From positions 91,852,466-91,916,465 of the forward strand of contig OZ021729.1 of assembly GCA_963978545.1 (NCBI GenBank): a stretch of 64,000 bases of DNA, in the 5' to 3' direction. Position 1 is the first letter of the stretch, and every line of letters begins with the position of its first letter. A program made the position numbers and the translations under genes. Of the stretch, positions 23,591 through 35,112 are shown piece after piece. The stretch is from Linyphia triangularis. Its lineage: Eukaryota > Arthropoda > Arachnida > Araneae > Linyphiidae. The notes under the pieces are model-generated. The model had not been told where the DNA came from and did no database searches. It was given only the letters and a program-made list of their open reading frames with translations.

Positions 23591-24014
23591 TTCCTCGTCA
23601 ACCTTAATTAGAGGAAGGTTTCAGTCATCACATATTTCCAAATTTAACGTGTTTGAATTAAGATTGGTATTTGGATTAAAAAATACGGATTGTCGAGGAT
23701 TGCAAATAAAATTTTGGGTTGTACACAGCAGAAATGTCAATTGTAGACCTTAATTAATAATAATGTGCAAAAAAGAAATATCTACACAAGCACTTTACAA
23801 GATTTTTCGCATTCCCACCCAACTCTAAAAGTGAACTGTAATTGGTTAATCGTCCACCCATCATCATCAACAACCTGCGCGTTTTTCTCCTTGCATTGAC
23901 ATCGGAGCAGTCTATCCGGTTGTTTATCTATATTGATTGTAAAAGCTGATAAGTGGGACGTAGAGCAATAGAAACCTGTGCAAAAGCGGCCTTTTCTGGA
24001 CAGTATCAAGACTT

Positions 24015-24135
24015 GATTGAATGCATTGGAATCGAATCTATCTGCCAAGTTTCAATCCGATCGGCAAGGACTTTAATTCGCAAATTTGCATGCCACAAAC
24101 AAACAAGAATAGAGTTAATATAAAGGATTTAAAAA
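24015..24135 (+). repeat. Repeat family R 3' fragment
   Basis: Contains ATCTATCTGCCAAGTTTCAA and TCCGATCGG, CACAAACAAACAAGAATAGA and the inverted-motif end TTAATATAAAGGATTTAAAA. It is a 5'-truncated or decayed copy. Confidence 0.7.
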
Positions 24136-24211
24136 TACTCCACAAGTGTCCATGCAGTCATTTTTACATGTAGAAGCGTATAAGAAAACTCATTTTCTTT
24201 TCCTCTTCCCA

Positions 24212-24411
24212 GGCATATGAGCCGACCAAACGGTATAGTGGTTAGCATGCTATCTTCTAGACCGCGAGGTTTCCGGTTCCGAGTCCCGTGTTAGGCGTGG
24301 GTGTTTGTAAATGTATGTTGGCTTGTCTAATGACGTATGTTTTGTCGCATTATAGCTCTCGTGTTGCTGACGGCGCCAGATAATCTGAAAACAACCAACC
24401 CGGGCATATGA
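24212..24411 (+). repeat. tRNA-derived SINE family A, copy 6 (full length)
   Basis: A 9-base duplication, GGCATATGA, at 24212-24220 and 24403-24411 flanks a full element starting GCCGACCAAACGGTATAGTG. The B box has the extra C (GGTTCCGAGTCCC). The body is near consensus and ends AACCAACC. Confidence 0.92.
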
Positions 24412-26387
24412 AAAGTTTATGGGTCAGAATTTGCATTCAATAAAGTGAGTAGAACTGTTTTGAGTCTTGCATATTTGCAATTTAATAGTATAGCAAGTGT
24501 CAGCAATCTTAACGTAGAATAAAAATAAGTTTAAAATGAAAATAATAGCAGCACTAAGTGGATAAGTATTACAAAAAAAAAAAAAAAAACATCAAAAAGC
24601 TCATCTATGGCATGATTTTAGAAAATTTTACATTCTACAAGCCTTCTGTGGCTTTTTTCATAAAATATAATCAAATATCAAAACAAGGGCAAGCGAAAAA
24701 TGAAATATATCGTATTGAATGTATATTTCTCACTCTAACAAGTAATGAGTTTAATGCAGTCTTCAAATACTAAAATTACTAATAAAATTATACAGCTATT
24801 CATAATATGTACAGTTTTATGTCTTGCGTATGGATATACTTCCATCCTTAAAATAACTTTTTGAGAAATTGTATTGATAAGTTTGAAAGCAACTTCGATA
24901 AACTTATAAAAACGATAATATTTAACCCGATATTAGATATAATAATAAACATTAACCCTAATGTCAAATCAGACCCGTCAGTATCTTCAACAAAGCAATA
25001 AGTATTGGAAAAATATTCGATAAAAAACAGAATACATTTTATGATAACTTCCAAGTATGCATTATCTATTGTAACGTTCAAAATCTTAACCTTACTGTTA
25101 ACCTCCTAACAGTGTAATATATCCTAGTGTCATACTCATAAAACACACTTATAGAAAAGGTCCATCGTTGACAAGGGCTCAAATATATGTGACCAGACAA
25201 TGGACAGACGAATATGGTATAATCCGGTTCAAATTGGTTCAGTCAATTGCATAAATTATGAACCTTTTAACCCCTGTTTTCTGTTTTACTACCTTTAGCA
25301 CAAAGAAATGAACTGAAATTGTATTATCGATAATCTGGATTGCTCAAAATGGCTATAAAAATAACCTGGTTTGCATTAGATATCAAGTTTGACCACCCCT
25401 TTAGAGGTGTATAAGGGAGGAGGTGAGTGGTTTTTCGAAATCTTACGCAGGCATTATTTGTAATTCATAAGTTAAGTTTTATCAAGATAGGATAAAATGC
25501 ATCGAAATAAGACAGATAACTGTTCAAATTCCGATATCCGTCACCAAGTCGACCATAAACCTTCCACCTCTCCCCTCTTTTTTCCCTTGAAAAATCGTCT
25601 GTTTTCTTTCGATTCGGCCATTGTCCGTAACTCGGACGTTTTGGGGGGAAAAAATCGATTACTTTTTATGTGCGAACGGAGTTTTCCATTCCGCGACCGT
25701 TCAATAATATCTCAGGCAAATCGCAAGTGGCATGTAGAGGAGGGAGGGAGGGAGGGGTCATTTCTTGGCCAGAAGAATAAACCTTGTGGGGGGGAGGGCA
25801 ATGGATCGATAGGCAACTCTCACCTCCTCTCCACCCTCGCACAAATTAATCTTTAGTCCACTTGCTTGCACTTTGGATGACAAAAAATAGTAAAAATATC
25901 ACGGGTTAAAAATATAACTAATTACGATTGTTGAAGTTATTGTGAACTGTGGTCAGTCGAAGATTCGCTATTTCGAGAATTGATTCGTTATTTTTAAAAA
26001 GCCAGTGACCCAATTAGAATCAAACAAATTATGACTTCTGAATCCTGAACAGCTGAGCTATGATTATTTGGGATTACTATACTGTCACTAACAATAATCA
26101 TAAACGATATTACGGCACAGAGTTGTTTACAGTAGAGTGCGAACTCAAAAATCATTGGCTACTGGACGTCTTTAACGGAGGATAATTGTTAATAATTCGT
26201 CAACATTTCATTTTTTTTTTTCAATAATTTGTTCAACATTTTAATACCAAAATAAATATATATTTTAAATAAAAAACAAAGAATTATCAATTCCAGTTTA
26301 GGGATAGGTCGAAGAGCCTGAGAAGCAATAGGGGATGCAAGTGACTTTTCTTAACTTTTGATAAAATACACTTTAAAGCTTCTTATT
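24412..26387. other. Unassigned non-coding DNA
   Basis: AT-rich with a more balanced patch at about 25480-25860 that contains a 119-codon open frame (25497-25856). The frame has no recognised motif. A GGGA-type simple repeat sits at 25738-25757. No repeat family matched. Confidence 0.4.
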
Positions 26388-26474
26388 TATATTAAATTCT
26401 ACGGCGCAGTTTGGCCCTAGTGTTGCCCTTGCGCAAGGGAAATTCAACCAAACAACCAACTACATTAAATTCTA
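26388..26474 (+). repeat. SINE family A, 3'-end remnant (copy 7)
   Basis: A 59-base remnant (26402-26460) resembling only the 3' end of family A: ACGGCGCAGTTTGGCCCTAG, then CTAGTGTTGC and an ACCAAACAACCAAC tail. It is flanked by TATATTAAATTCTA at 26388-26401 and TACATTAAATTCTA at 26461-26474, a 14-base duplication with one mismatch. The duplication argues for a severely 5'-truncated insertion rather than later deletion. Confidence 0.65.
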
Positions 26475-26735
26475 ATAAAACTAGTGATATATTTATTCCA
26501 GATGTTAGTATTTGAGCAAGAAATAATTTTCATACAAATTTAATATAAATAAGAAAACTTTCAAGTGTATTTTCTCAAAAATAAAGAAAACTCCCTTGGA
26601 CCCCTTCGCTTCTCAGGCCCTCAAATATGAATCTTGCTTACGCTGTTAATAAGACAAAAAATTGTTTTATGTCACCCTCCATAGTGAAGAATGGAATCCT
26701 TTAGAGATCGTATTTACACATTTTTTATATAAACT

Positions 26736-26927
26736 CTCTACAAAGGATTGCCGACCAAACGGTATAGTGGTTAGCGTGCTAGCTTCTGAACCGCGAGGTT
26801 GCGAGTCCCGTGTTAGGCATGGATGTTTGTAAATGTATGTTGGCTTGTCTAATGACGAATGTTTCGGCGCGCCCTCGTGTTGCTGACGGCGCCAGATAAT
26901 CTGAACACAACCAACTCTACAAAGGAT
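26736..26927 (+). repeat. tRNA-derived SINE family A, copy 8 (full length)
   Basis: A 13-base duplication, CTCTACAAAGGAT, at 26736-26748 and 26915-26927 flanks the element. The head is complete (GCCGACCAAACGGTATAGTG). The B box is damaged by a small deletion (GAGGTTGCGAGTCCCG). The 3' body has lost the CATTATAG segment (CGGCGCGCCCTCG). Confidence 0.92.
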
Positions 26928-27164
26928 CCACAACACTATAAAGTAGAAGGAGAAGTTGCACCAAGTTACTACAGTGAGCTGCTGTTGCAAACTTTGCTTC
27001 TAACATTTGCGAGTCCTGTATAGGACTTATTTTCTAAACTATAGAAAAGAAAAGATGCAGAAAAAGAACGCAAAGGAAAAAAAAAATAACCCACAAATGC
27101 AAAGTTCCTTTTCCTCAGATACAGTTTTCATAGGATTTGATCACTAAGAAGAAACTTTTTTTGC

Positions 27165-27300
27165 CCCAAAAACTCTATAGAATGCATTTTCATTTACAAC
27201 GAGTCTATCTGCAAAGTTTCAGTTCCATTCGAAGAAAGCAAACGAGTTAATTAGCCCTCTGAAGAATTTGCACGCAAAGAGGATTTATAAACTGGGAGAA
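27165..27300 (+). repeat. Repeat family R fragment
   Basis: Shows CTATAGAATGCATTTTCATT, GTCTATCTGCAAAGTTTCAG and GTTAATTAGCCCTCTGAAGA in family order. It is diverged and lacks the terminal motifs. Confidence 0.5.
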
Positions 27301-27427
27301 GATTTCTAAGTTCTCTGTCATTACTTTGAGTGTCACACACTAAATGATTCAGACAGTTTTTCTACCAATCCAGTGAAAGCTCATTTATGACCAGTAACTC
27401 CTCAATACTAACAAACGATTCTGTCTT

Positions 27428-27672
27428 TATACTAAACTCCAACTTAATTTGACATCACTAGACGATAGATCTTCAACGTGCTCATAGGCATTTAATCCAT
27501 TTTAGCGGAGTGAAGACATAATTCTCGCCAAACCTTAGAGCCTTTTGTTCTCTACAGGGTGTTGTGGTTTGGCGAACATTATGCTTTCCCGCCGCCAAAA
27601 TGGATTAAATACCTATGAGCACTGTGACGATCTACCGTCTAGTGATGTCAAGTTAAGTTGAAGTTTAGTATA
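27428..27672. mobile_element. 241-bp palindromic MITE, copy 1
   Basis: The element at 27430-27670 starts TACTAAACTCCAACTTAATT and ends AGTTAAGTTGAAGTTTAGTA, so the ends are inverted repeats. The inversion continues inward through GACATCACTAGACG, GTGCTCATAGGCATTTAATC and CCATTTTAG/GGCGGG-type blocks. TA lies immediately outside both ends (27428-27429, 27671-27672), fitting the TA target of the Tc1/mariner superfamily. There is no transposase; it is a non-autonomous hairpin-forming element. A second copy of equal length lies at 33493-33733. Confidence 0.88.
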
Positions 27673-30600
27673 GTTGCAATATCTCTTTTATTGTTGGTTG
27701 GATGCAAATAATCTATTTGGTTGAAGCACTGTTAAGGCAAATAATTTTTTTTTTGACTGAAGTGTCATTACTTCTAAATAAGACAAGGAGCAAGAAAGGA
27801 TGTGATCAGTAATATGGTAGAAGTCACTTTTATCAACTCCAAAATAAAGCTATGATTCGACGTATTTTATAAGAGCATCTGAAGAAATCGGGTGTGAGAC
27901 TAGAAAAGATTCAATGTGGAAGTTGCTTTCTTGAAAGAAAAAAAAAAAAAAAAAGAAAAAAAAAAGAGAAAAAAAGAAGGAAAAAGAAAAAAAAAGAAGA
28001 GGGTTTAAAATTAAAAATACATACACACACAAAAAAATGAGTTAAGAGATGAGAAGCTGATGAACTGCAATTGTTGCTTTAGCTTCAGACCTTAATTTTG
28101 ACTTGGAGTTACCCTTGAAATGGCTAGTCTGATTTTGAGCGAGAGAGGAACTGGTTCATCTTTTTAGCATGGTGCTTTATGTAAAAACAAGTTAGATTTC
28201 ATGAACTGCCATGTGGAACGTTACTCTTTATCTACCAAGATACAGTCTGATAACAGTTGAAGGCAACAAAAAATTCACATCCAAAAATTTATATGCAATA
28301 TAGAACCCTACTGATGATCCTGAAAAAACTTACGTCTCTAAGCAAATCGATTTCATTTAAGTTTATTACCAAAGTATTCCACAACATATCGTCAATATAT
28401 TTAATAACATCACAGACATAGACAAATTTAATAAGATTAATTTGTTACTTGTGGAAGAATCTCCGTGAAACAACGAGTGGAAGTTTTATTAAATAGTTAC
28501 TAGTGTATATGCTATTGAGCACATAATAAACCCGCACGTTAACATAAAAATTGTGTTACAGTTCTCGCGTTATCTTTGCAAGATGTCCTTTTCTAAGTGA
28601 AATGGAAAAAAAAATCCAGCCTCTAATTTGTTTTGCTTCACTAAGGTAATCCCCATTGCATTGTCAATATTGATAACGTGAAAGACGTCATTCGAATAAG
28701 TTAAATACCCAAACAAACAATTAATTAATTTTTATTGGCAGTATAGAAGTCGCAACAAGAGCGTCAAATACAATCAACAACATCGGAATAACAAATAAAT
28801 GGAAAAGCTAGATCGACTCCACAAGTGAGCACAGGATTTTTTTTTACATTTTCAGGGCATTGCATTCAGAGAATGCAAAATGTCTGTTCAAGCCTTAATT
28901 TTTCAAAATGGATGAGTAGACTATAATATTAATGAATAATTACGCATTAACTTTCTATTCAAATTATTACTTCTTTTCCGTTGAGTGGCAGCACTTTTTA
29001 GCCCCCCCCCCCCTTGCCACCCCTCTGGAAACGCCCTAGCCTGACTCTGTAGTCATTGAACAACATTACCAACACTAGCGTGAATATCTACCATCACTAG
29101 CGCTCATTTCCCAACGTTGCATAGTGATCTTACCCTATAAATCACTCGTTGAGGCAACATATCAATGGTTATACGCGAGCCATTTTAGGACATTCTTCTA
29201 ATACTATATTATAATCTGGCTTTGTAATTTTTCACAAGCCTATCTCGTAAACTACCTTGTCGTTTTTCCTACGCCAACTCAACATTTTCAAATTGTTATG
29301 TACACATGTGGAAAAGAGAAAAAGTCCATCCACCTTAAAACTGATTTCCCCGCACTATCAAAAATAAATCTAGCGGATATTTAATTACACGTCAAGGATA
29401 TTCCCCCTTTCGAATTTTGTGAAACAATTGTTGCCGTCTGTAGAACCGGAACAGCCGCCCCCACACCGGCGTTATTTTCCCAACGAAAAACTGTAAATCG
29501 CCGGTTCTATCACCGAGTCGTGTACACTTCCAAAAAAACTAGTTCTTTTGATTTTTCTTTTTCAAACCTTTAAGAGGGAAACGAATGCGTTCCTTATTTC
29601 GTCGCCCATTTAACTGGTGCTTTTTTTTTTTCTGGATTAAAAGGTCAACAAACTTAAATTGGCCGTGTGATTGGCCAGCGACTCCTCCCGACCAAACTTA
29701 AGTATTTTCCGCGTCCATTGTTGAAAAGCCATTGTTCTCTTCCGATGATAGAATAGTTAAAATTTCCTACCGCGACTGCATGATTTGCGCTTATTACCAG
29801 CGAGTATTCCTAAAGTCAAAGTACTTCATTGACTTCTTAACTGGCTCTGAAACACAATATGCACATATTGTGTCCGATATACCAGCATATGCTTCACTAA
29901 CACTCTTATAGTATCCGTGGTTTTAAAAGTAAACTATTAAGCAAAATTAAAATTTAAAAGCCCTTATTTTCTTTCTTTGTCAACATGTATTTAAGTTTAT
30001 CACAAAATTATGTGCGTAGATGAACAATATTAAGTCGTGATTTGCTCCGAACTATTATATTCTTTAAGCCAGCGTTCGCCACTAACTTTTAGAGATGGGC
30101 CGCATGACTTATGTTGGAACTTTCCGCTGGCCGCAGATTTATACCGAATACGCCAATAAATGTATTGCTTTACTACATATGTTCAACGTTAGAAATGTGA
30201 TAATTACTAAAGATTCAATAATATAAAACAATTTTGAAAGCTGAAACCATAATTTTACTTTTTTTATATTTATAAAATAACAATTGATATTTAATTCTTG
30301 CTTCAAATAATTAAAAAAATAATTTTCTTGACATCGTAAATCAAAGTCATAAAAGAAGTCAATCTTTTGTGACTTGACATAAATTCATAAAGATATTTAA
30401 ACCATACCTCCTAAATCTTCCATTTTAGTCGATGTTAAGTGAGAGACGGCCGGTCCGCTTTTAACTAACTATTTTGCGTTTAAAACTAGTCTTCAACGCC
30501 ATTATTGCACCGGAGATCGCGATACTTCTTTTCACGGCAAAACAAAAGAGGAAACACCCAACTCCCTGCCCATCACATTCAGAAAAGCAGAAATCGAATT

Positions 30601-31047
30601 GTGCCATTCATGAATCGAGGGTATCATAAGTACAAAACTAAGCAATGCGTCATTGGTAATAATTCAAACTATTGTTGTTTTTTTTTAATTTTTTCTGACC
30701 GTCTCAGAAAAAAAAAGCATTTTTCAAACTTACTGACGCGGGCCACTTAATGGAAAACGCGGTTTTTGGTAGTAAACACATACTATTGTAGACAAATTAA
30801 AATTATTTCCTCAAAATTTGATTTCTGCTCTTCTGTACTGCCGGATGACGCTTGTTTAACGCTGAAGGATAGATCCAACAGCATATTCTGTGAGGTCAAG
30901 ATAAGTTGTCTTGGGGTATAGTACCAAGTTTTTGTTAGTTTAATCAGAAAAGAATCGTGCTCAACAAACTTAAAACAAACGAATACTTAAGATATCAGCC
31001 ATTAAAATATTACTATAAAAAGCAGGTAAATCGTACTCCCCCCCATC

Positions 31048-31051
<4 letters not shown>
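27673..31051. other. Unassigned non-coding DNA
   Basis: Includes an A/G-rich low-complexity tract at 27938-28000, a run of 12 C at 29002-29013 and mostly AT-rich sequence. A more balanced stretch runs from about 29030 to 29520. An open frame of 81 codons at 30505-30750 has no domain. No repeat family was matched in these 3.4 kb, which is unusual for this window. Confidence 0.4.

Positions 31052-31129
<78 letters not shown>
31052..31129. repeat. (AT)39 microsatellite
   Basis: 78 uninterrupted bases of alternating A and T. Overlapping tyrosine-isoleucine open frames on both strands (30957-31188) are artefacts of it. Such a tract is self-complementary and can extrude as a hairpin; its length is likely to be variable and may be mis-assembled. 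Confidence 0.95.
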
Positions 31130-31131
<2 letters not shown>

Positions 31132-31736
31132 ATTTTCTATTTTAAGCCGCCTTCTTGAGAAGCACTTAATAACAATTAAAAAGTTCAACTATCTGGAGAG
31201 AAAATCTTCCATTTTTCTTTCCAAAAGCGGAAGAGATTTCATTCACCTCCGAAAAAGTTCAACTTTTCTGAAAAAAAAAAAAGAAAAAAATCTGCCCACG
31301 CGCGTATAATCATCGGGAAAAGATAACTCCCAAATGTAAACTCATTTCGCAAAATGGAGATAAAAATCGCCAAGCATGCTTGTTCTCTTGTACTTGTTGG
31401 AATCCTTATCATTTGAGCTGTGTTTCTTTTATGCAACGAAAGTGAATTCAACTTTAGAAAAAAGTTGTACAAAAACAACATGTGGTACTATGAAATTTAG
31501 GGTACACTTTCACTAAAATCAACTTAAAGTTTTGATGTCTATAAAGGTAGCTTTGCCTCCCTCTCTCACACATGTTATTCCACAATACTCTTTCGATTTT
31601 TCTACTTACTAATTTCTTAAAATTTAACTTTTGAAACTAAAAAAAGTATTTCAGGATCATTAATGAGGTCGCGACAATGTACGACAAATTTAGATTTTTT
31701 TCAGTGGTGTCTAAGGTTCAAATGAACGGCAGCGAA
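31130..31736. other. Unassigned non-coding DNA
   Basis: No gene or repeat family recognised. A minus-strand open frame at 31239-31481 includes a lysine/phenylalanine-type homopolymer stretch and no domain. Confidence 0.45.
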
Positions 31737-32345
31737 TTACCAACAATTGGAAGCCAAATCTTAAAAAGGGTAGCCGAATTTCAAATATTAGTAGACAAAT
31801 AAAAAAATTGGTGGGCAAATTTCGTACATTAGTAGTGGATAAATTTTAAAAATTGGTAATCGAATTTTAAATATTGGCAGCCAAACTTCAAATATTGATG
31901 AACAAATTTAAAGTATTGGTGGCCAAATTTCAAATATTGGTGAGCAAATTTAAAATCTGTTGGACAAATTAAAAAAATTGGTGGTTATATGGCATCCAAA
32001 TATCGAAAATTGGCAGTCAAATTTCAAATATTGGTAGACGAATTTGAAAGATTGGTGGGCAAATTTAAAATATTGGTGGACAAATAAAAAAAATTGGCGT
32101 CTATAAAATTGGTGGATAGTCAAATTTCAACTATTTGCAAACGAATTTGAAATATTGGTGGACAAATTTAAAATATTTTTTTAAACAAATTTAAAAAATT
32201 GGTGAACAAACTTGAAATATAGGTGGACAAATTTAAAATATTGGTGGGGAAATTTCAAGTATTAGAGGACAAATCTAAAAAATTGGTTGCCAATCACCCA
32301 AAATTATAGCCAACTTTCAAAATTCGTATCTAAACTTCAATGACT
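31737..32345. repeat. Minisatellite, about 21-bp unit
   Basis: About 27 diverged tandem units on the consensus ATTGGTGGACAAATTTAAAA plus one base. Positions that vary most are the GGACA segment (GGGCA, GGCCA, CAGCC, TAGAC) and the end (TTTAAAA, TTTCAAA). Several units carry small indels. Edges grade into unique sequence near 31737 and 32345. Confidence 0.85.
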
Positions 32346-32999
32346 ATTGGTGAACAGGATATAGTATAAAGTTAGATCACATTTTCGTTGTTTCATTATA
32401 TATTTTTTTCAAGGTATCAGTGTTTTAAACTCATTTCATATAATATTTTTTTTTTTTTTTGAAAAAAATATAATTATGTTTTTATTTGTATTAAAATTAC
32501 ATTTTTTTTTATTATTGCAAATTATATATTTTTATTACAATAAATGTTACTTTTTTGGAAAAATATACAATGTAAATGAAGTTTTTGAAACTGGTTTGAT
32601 AATTTTCGGAGAGAAAAAGATCATCCTGAGGGGATTTACCAGTAAGATATAACCCCTTTTGGTAAATGGGTGGCCTTGACAGCAAAGAGATTAGGAATGG
32701 AAACCCCTTTAGGGCTCCAAAGGGGGGCAGTGGTACAGATAGTAATTTTGAAATGGCTTTTCACTGTATGGTACTCATGCGTAAAAATGTCTTCTTGTGT
32801 GGTTCCAGTGTAAGGTCAAAACTAATCAATGAAGGAGAAAAGGGGGGGGAGTTCTATGTCCCCGCAAATCAATTAATAAAATGTTTCAATTCGATGCAAT
32901 TTTTATTTTCAATATGCAACAAAATCAAATTGTTTTACAATACTGTTTATGAGGAATTCCTAATAAATATCATTCTATGCTTCCTAATAATAAAATTTT
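32346..32999. other. Unassigned non-coding DNA
   Basis: AT-rich with T runs near 32447. From about 32590 there are short G-rich patches. An open frame of 112 codons at 32666-33004 has no known domain and ends at the next repeat; not called. Confidence 0.4.
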
Positions 33000-33177
33000 T
33001 CTAGCTCAGTTCAAGCTTCTAAACCGCGAGGTTGCGGGTTCGAGTCCCGTGTTAGGCATGGATGTTTGTAAATGTATGTTGGCTTGTGTAATGACGAATG
33101 TTTCGGCGCATTATAGCCCTCGTGTTGCTGACGCCGCCAGATAATCTGAATACAACCAACCAATCTAGCTCAGTTCA
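33000..33177 (+). repeat. tRNA-derived SINE family A, copy 9 (5' truncated), nested in element P
   Basis: A 14-base duplication, TCTAGCTCAGTTCA, at 33000-33013 and 33164-33177 flanks the insert at 33014-33163. It starts at AGCTTCTAAACCGCGAGG, so the A box is missing. Its B box is the exact consensus GGTTCGAGTCC. The duplicated target belongs to the left end of palindromic element P, so this SINE inserted into an existing P copy. Confidence 0.92.
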
Positions 33178-33456
33178 TTTCGAAATAAGTTTGTTTAAAA
33201 CCTTGACATTTGGTGAATAAGTACGAAAATGGTCACTTAATGAAATGATATAAATTTAAAAACTCGAAAATAGTGTCTAATATATTTTATTTAATGAAAA
33301 TTTGTGAAATTGGAGCTACTGCATGGGCATTGACGTAAAGATTTCAAATATAAAATATATTAGACACTACTTTCAAGTTTTTAATTTATATTTTTTCATT
33401 AAGTGATCAGTTTTGTACCAAAAGTTACAAACAAAGTAGTTTCTAAATGACTTAGA
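33164..33456. repeat. Palindromic element P, copy 2 (interrupted by a SINE)
   Basis: The left arm (CAGTTCATTTCGAAATAAGT, TTGTTTAAAACCTTGACATT, GTCACTTAATGAAATGAT) is mirrored by the right arm (TTTTTTCATTAAGTGATCAG ... GTTTCTAAATGACTTAGAG). The first bases of the left end are on the far side of the SINE, at about 33000-33013. Middle blocks match copy 1 at 10097 (ATTGACGTAA, TCAAATATAAAATATAT). Confidence 0.75.
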
Positions 33457-33490
33457 GGATTGTAACATGAGTAATAAGAATGACCTTTAC

Positions 33491-33735
33491 TATACTAAAC
33501 TTCAATTTAACTTGACATCACTAGACGATAGATCTTCACCGTGCTCATAGGCATTTAATCCATTTTAGCGGAGTGAATACATAATTCTCGCCAAACCTTA
33601 TAGCTTTTTGTTCTCTATACAGGGTTGTGGTTTGGCGAGTATTACGCTTTCACGCCGCCAAAATGGATTAAATGCCTATGAGCACTGTGACGATCTACCG
33701 TCTAGTGATGTCAAGTTAAGTTGAAGTTTAGTATA
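33491..33735. mobile_element. 241-bp palindromic MITE, copy 2
   Basis: The element at 33493-33733 is the same length as the copy at 27430-27670 and closely similar, including GGCATTTAATCCATTTTAGC, CATAATTCTCGCCAAACC and GAGCACTGTGACGATCTACC. Ends TACTAAACTTCAATTTAACT and AGTTAAGTTGAAGTTTAGTA are inverted repeats and TA flanks both sides. The low divergence between copies suggests fairly recent spread. Confidence 0.9.
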
Positions 33736-34626
33736 GGACTTCCTCTATTAAGAGACAGTTTCATTTTTTGAAGATGTCATTTGGTGGCTTCTTTTGTTAA
33801 ATGCTCAAGGGACGGAATGACGCCACAAACTTGCAGATCAAAATATCTGTTCAATTGTACAATTGCTATTTTCTGATACTTAATTTCTCAACGCCTCCCC
33901 CCCCCCCCTTTTGAAAGTTGATATTGTTAATAAATATTTATTTTAGAAAATCAGAACTGTCAGTCATGAGTTGTAATGTTTGTAAATTGATAAAAACTAG
34001 CGATTTCTTGTAAGTTGATAAAAATTAGTAATTTCATATGTACGCGTCTCTTAGAATACTATGCGATTACGATTACGATATTATTACGATTACGATACTA
34101 TACGTAGAGAGAGAAGAATCACCTAATTTAGTTGTATATGCTTGCCTTATAGAAAGTGCCTTATATTCGTCTAAATGTTGCTTATTTAAAGGATTTAATT
34201 AAAAAATTAAGTTTATTGAATTCCTTCCCCCCCCCCCCCATTCTTTTGTCGATAAGGCCATATTTTAAGAAAATACTGTACTCTGACACAGAATCTCTTT
34301 GCTATTTTATCCAGATACATCTTTAAACACCGAAAGACGTTGATATGCAAGATATAAAAATAATGAACGTTAGGTACAAGAGCATGATTCATTCAATTAT
34401 TCCCTATTTTTGGCAAAAAAAGAAAAAAAATCCCATTATATCTACGCTTACATAAATTATGGTTAAAATGTCGGACATTCTCCAAAAAGAAAGCCACTTA
34501 CGTGGAAGAGCGTCCGAAGTAATCGATAATTTTATCATTTTTCATAATCGATTACCATTACATGAGGAATCGATAGCCTTTCGTCTATTCGAGAATTTGC
34601 CAAGTGAAAAACTGCAAGCTGTAATG

Positions 34627-34660
<34 letters not shown>

Positions 34661-34695
34661 GAATTTGTGTAAGAAAATAAATATTTCTTATATTT
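33736..34695. other. Unassigned AT-rich non-coding DNA
   Basis: Contains runs of 12 and 13 C (33897-33908, 34227-34239), a GATTAC-type short tandem repeat near 34065-34095 and a run of about 31 A at 34627-34657. A 73-codon open frame at 34459-34680 ends in that A run; its sequence is not recognised and it is not called. Confidence 0.45.
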
Positions 34696-34940
34696 AGAGC
34701 TCTGGCAATCAAAGGTTCGATTCCAAGAAAAATTGCTCAAAAGGTCTTAAGTCTTTTTCAAAATGAGTAGACATGGGGGGGTGATCGTGACGAATCGTTT
34801 CACGTTGGTTGTCTGTCTGCCCGGGAGAGTTCTACGTATTTTCTCCCTTCGAAAAGCAAATGCAGTGCACCTTGAAAGACTTCCCGGAAGGCATTTCGTC
34901 TTCAGACACAACGTGTCCCCTTGTGTGGTATTTGGGGGCA
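34696..34940 (+). repeat. tRNA-like SINE family C, copy 2
   Basis: Has the exact B box GGTTCGATTCC at about 34714-34724, a body of about 180 bases and the shared CTTGAAAGACTTCCCGGAAGG block followed by an ACAACGTGTCCCC end. The A-box region upstream is poor (GAGCTCTGGCAATCAAA). An open frame of 136 codons at 34763-35173 runs through this copy and the next repeat and is not a gene. Confidence 0.5.
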
Positions 34941-35112
34941 GAAAACTCGAATTCAGAAATTATTATTCGTTGTGTTTGAGATTCGACATTAAAGTGCGCC
35001 ACAAATTTTTTAGCACTTTCTGTGAACTATTCATTGAAAAGAGTAGAAATCGAAACATTAAACCACAACAACACAAAGTTATTACTGTAAATGCTTTATA
35101 TGCAATGAGAAT

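Noticed and set aside
31052..31188. Tyrosine-isoleucine repeat protein on either strand
   Set aside because: It is a reading of the (AT)39 microsatellite.
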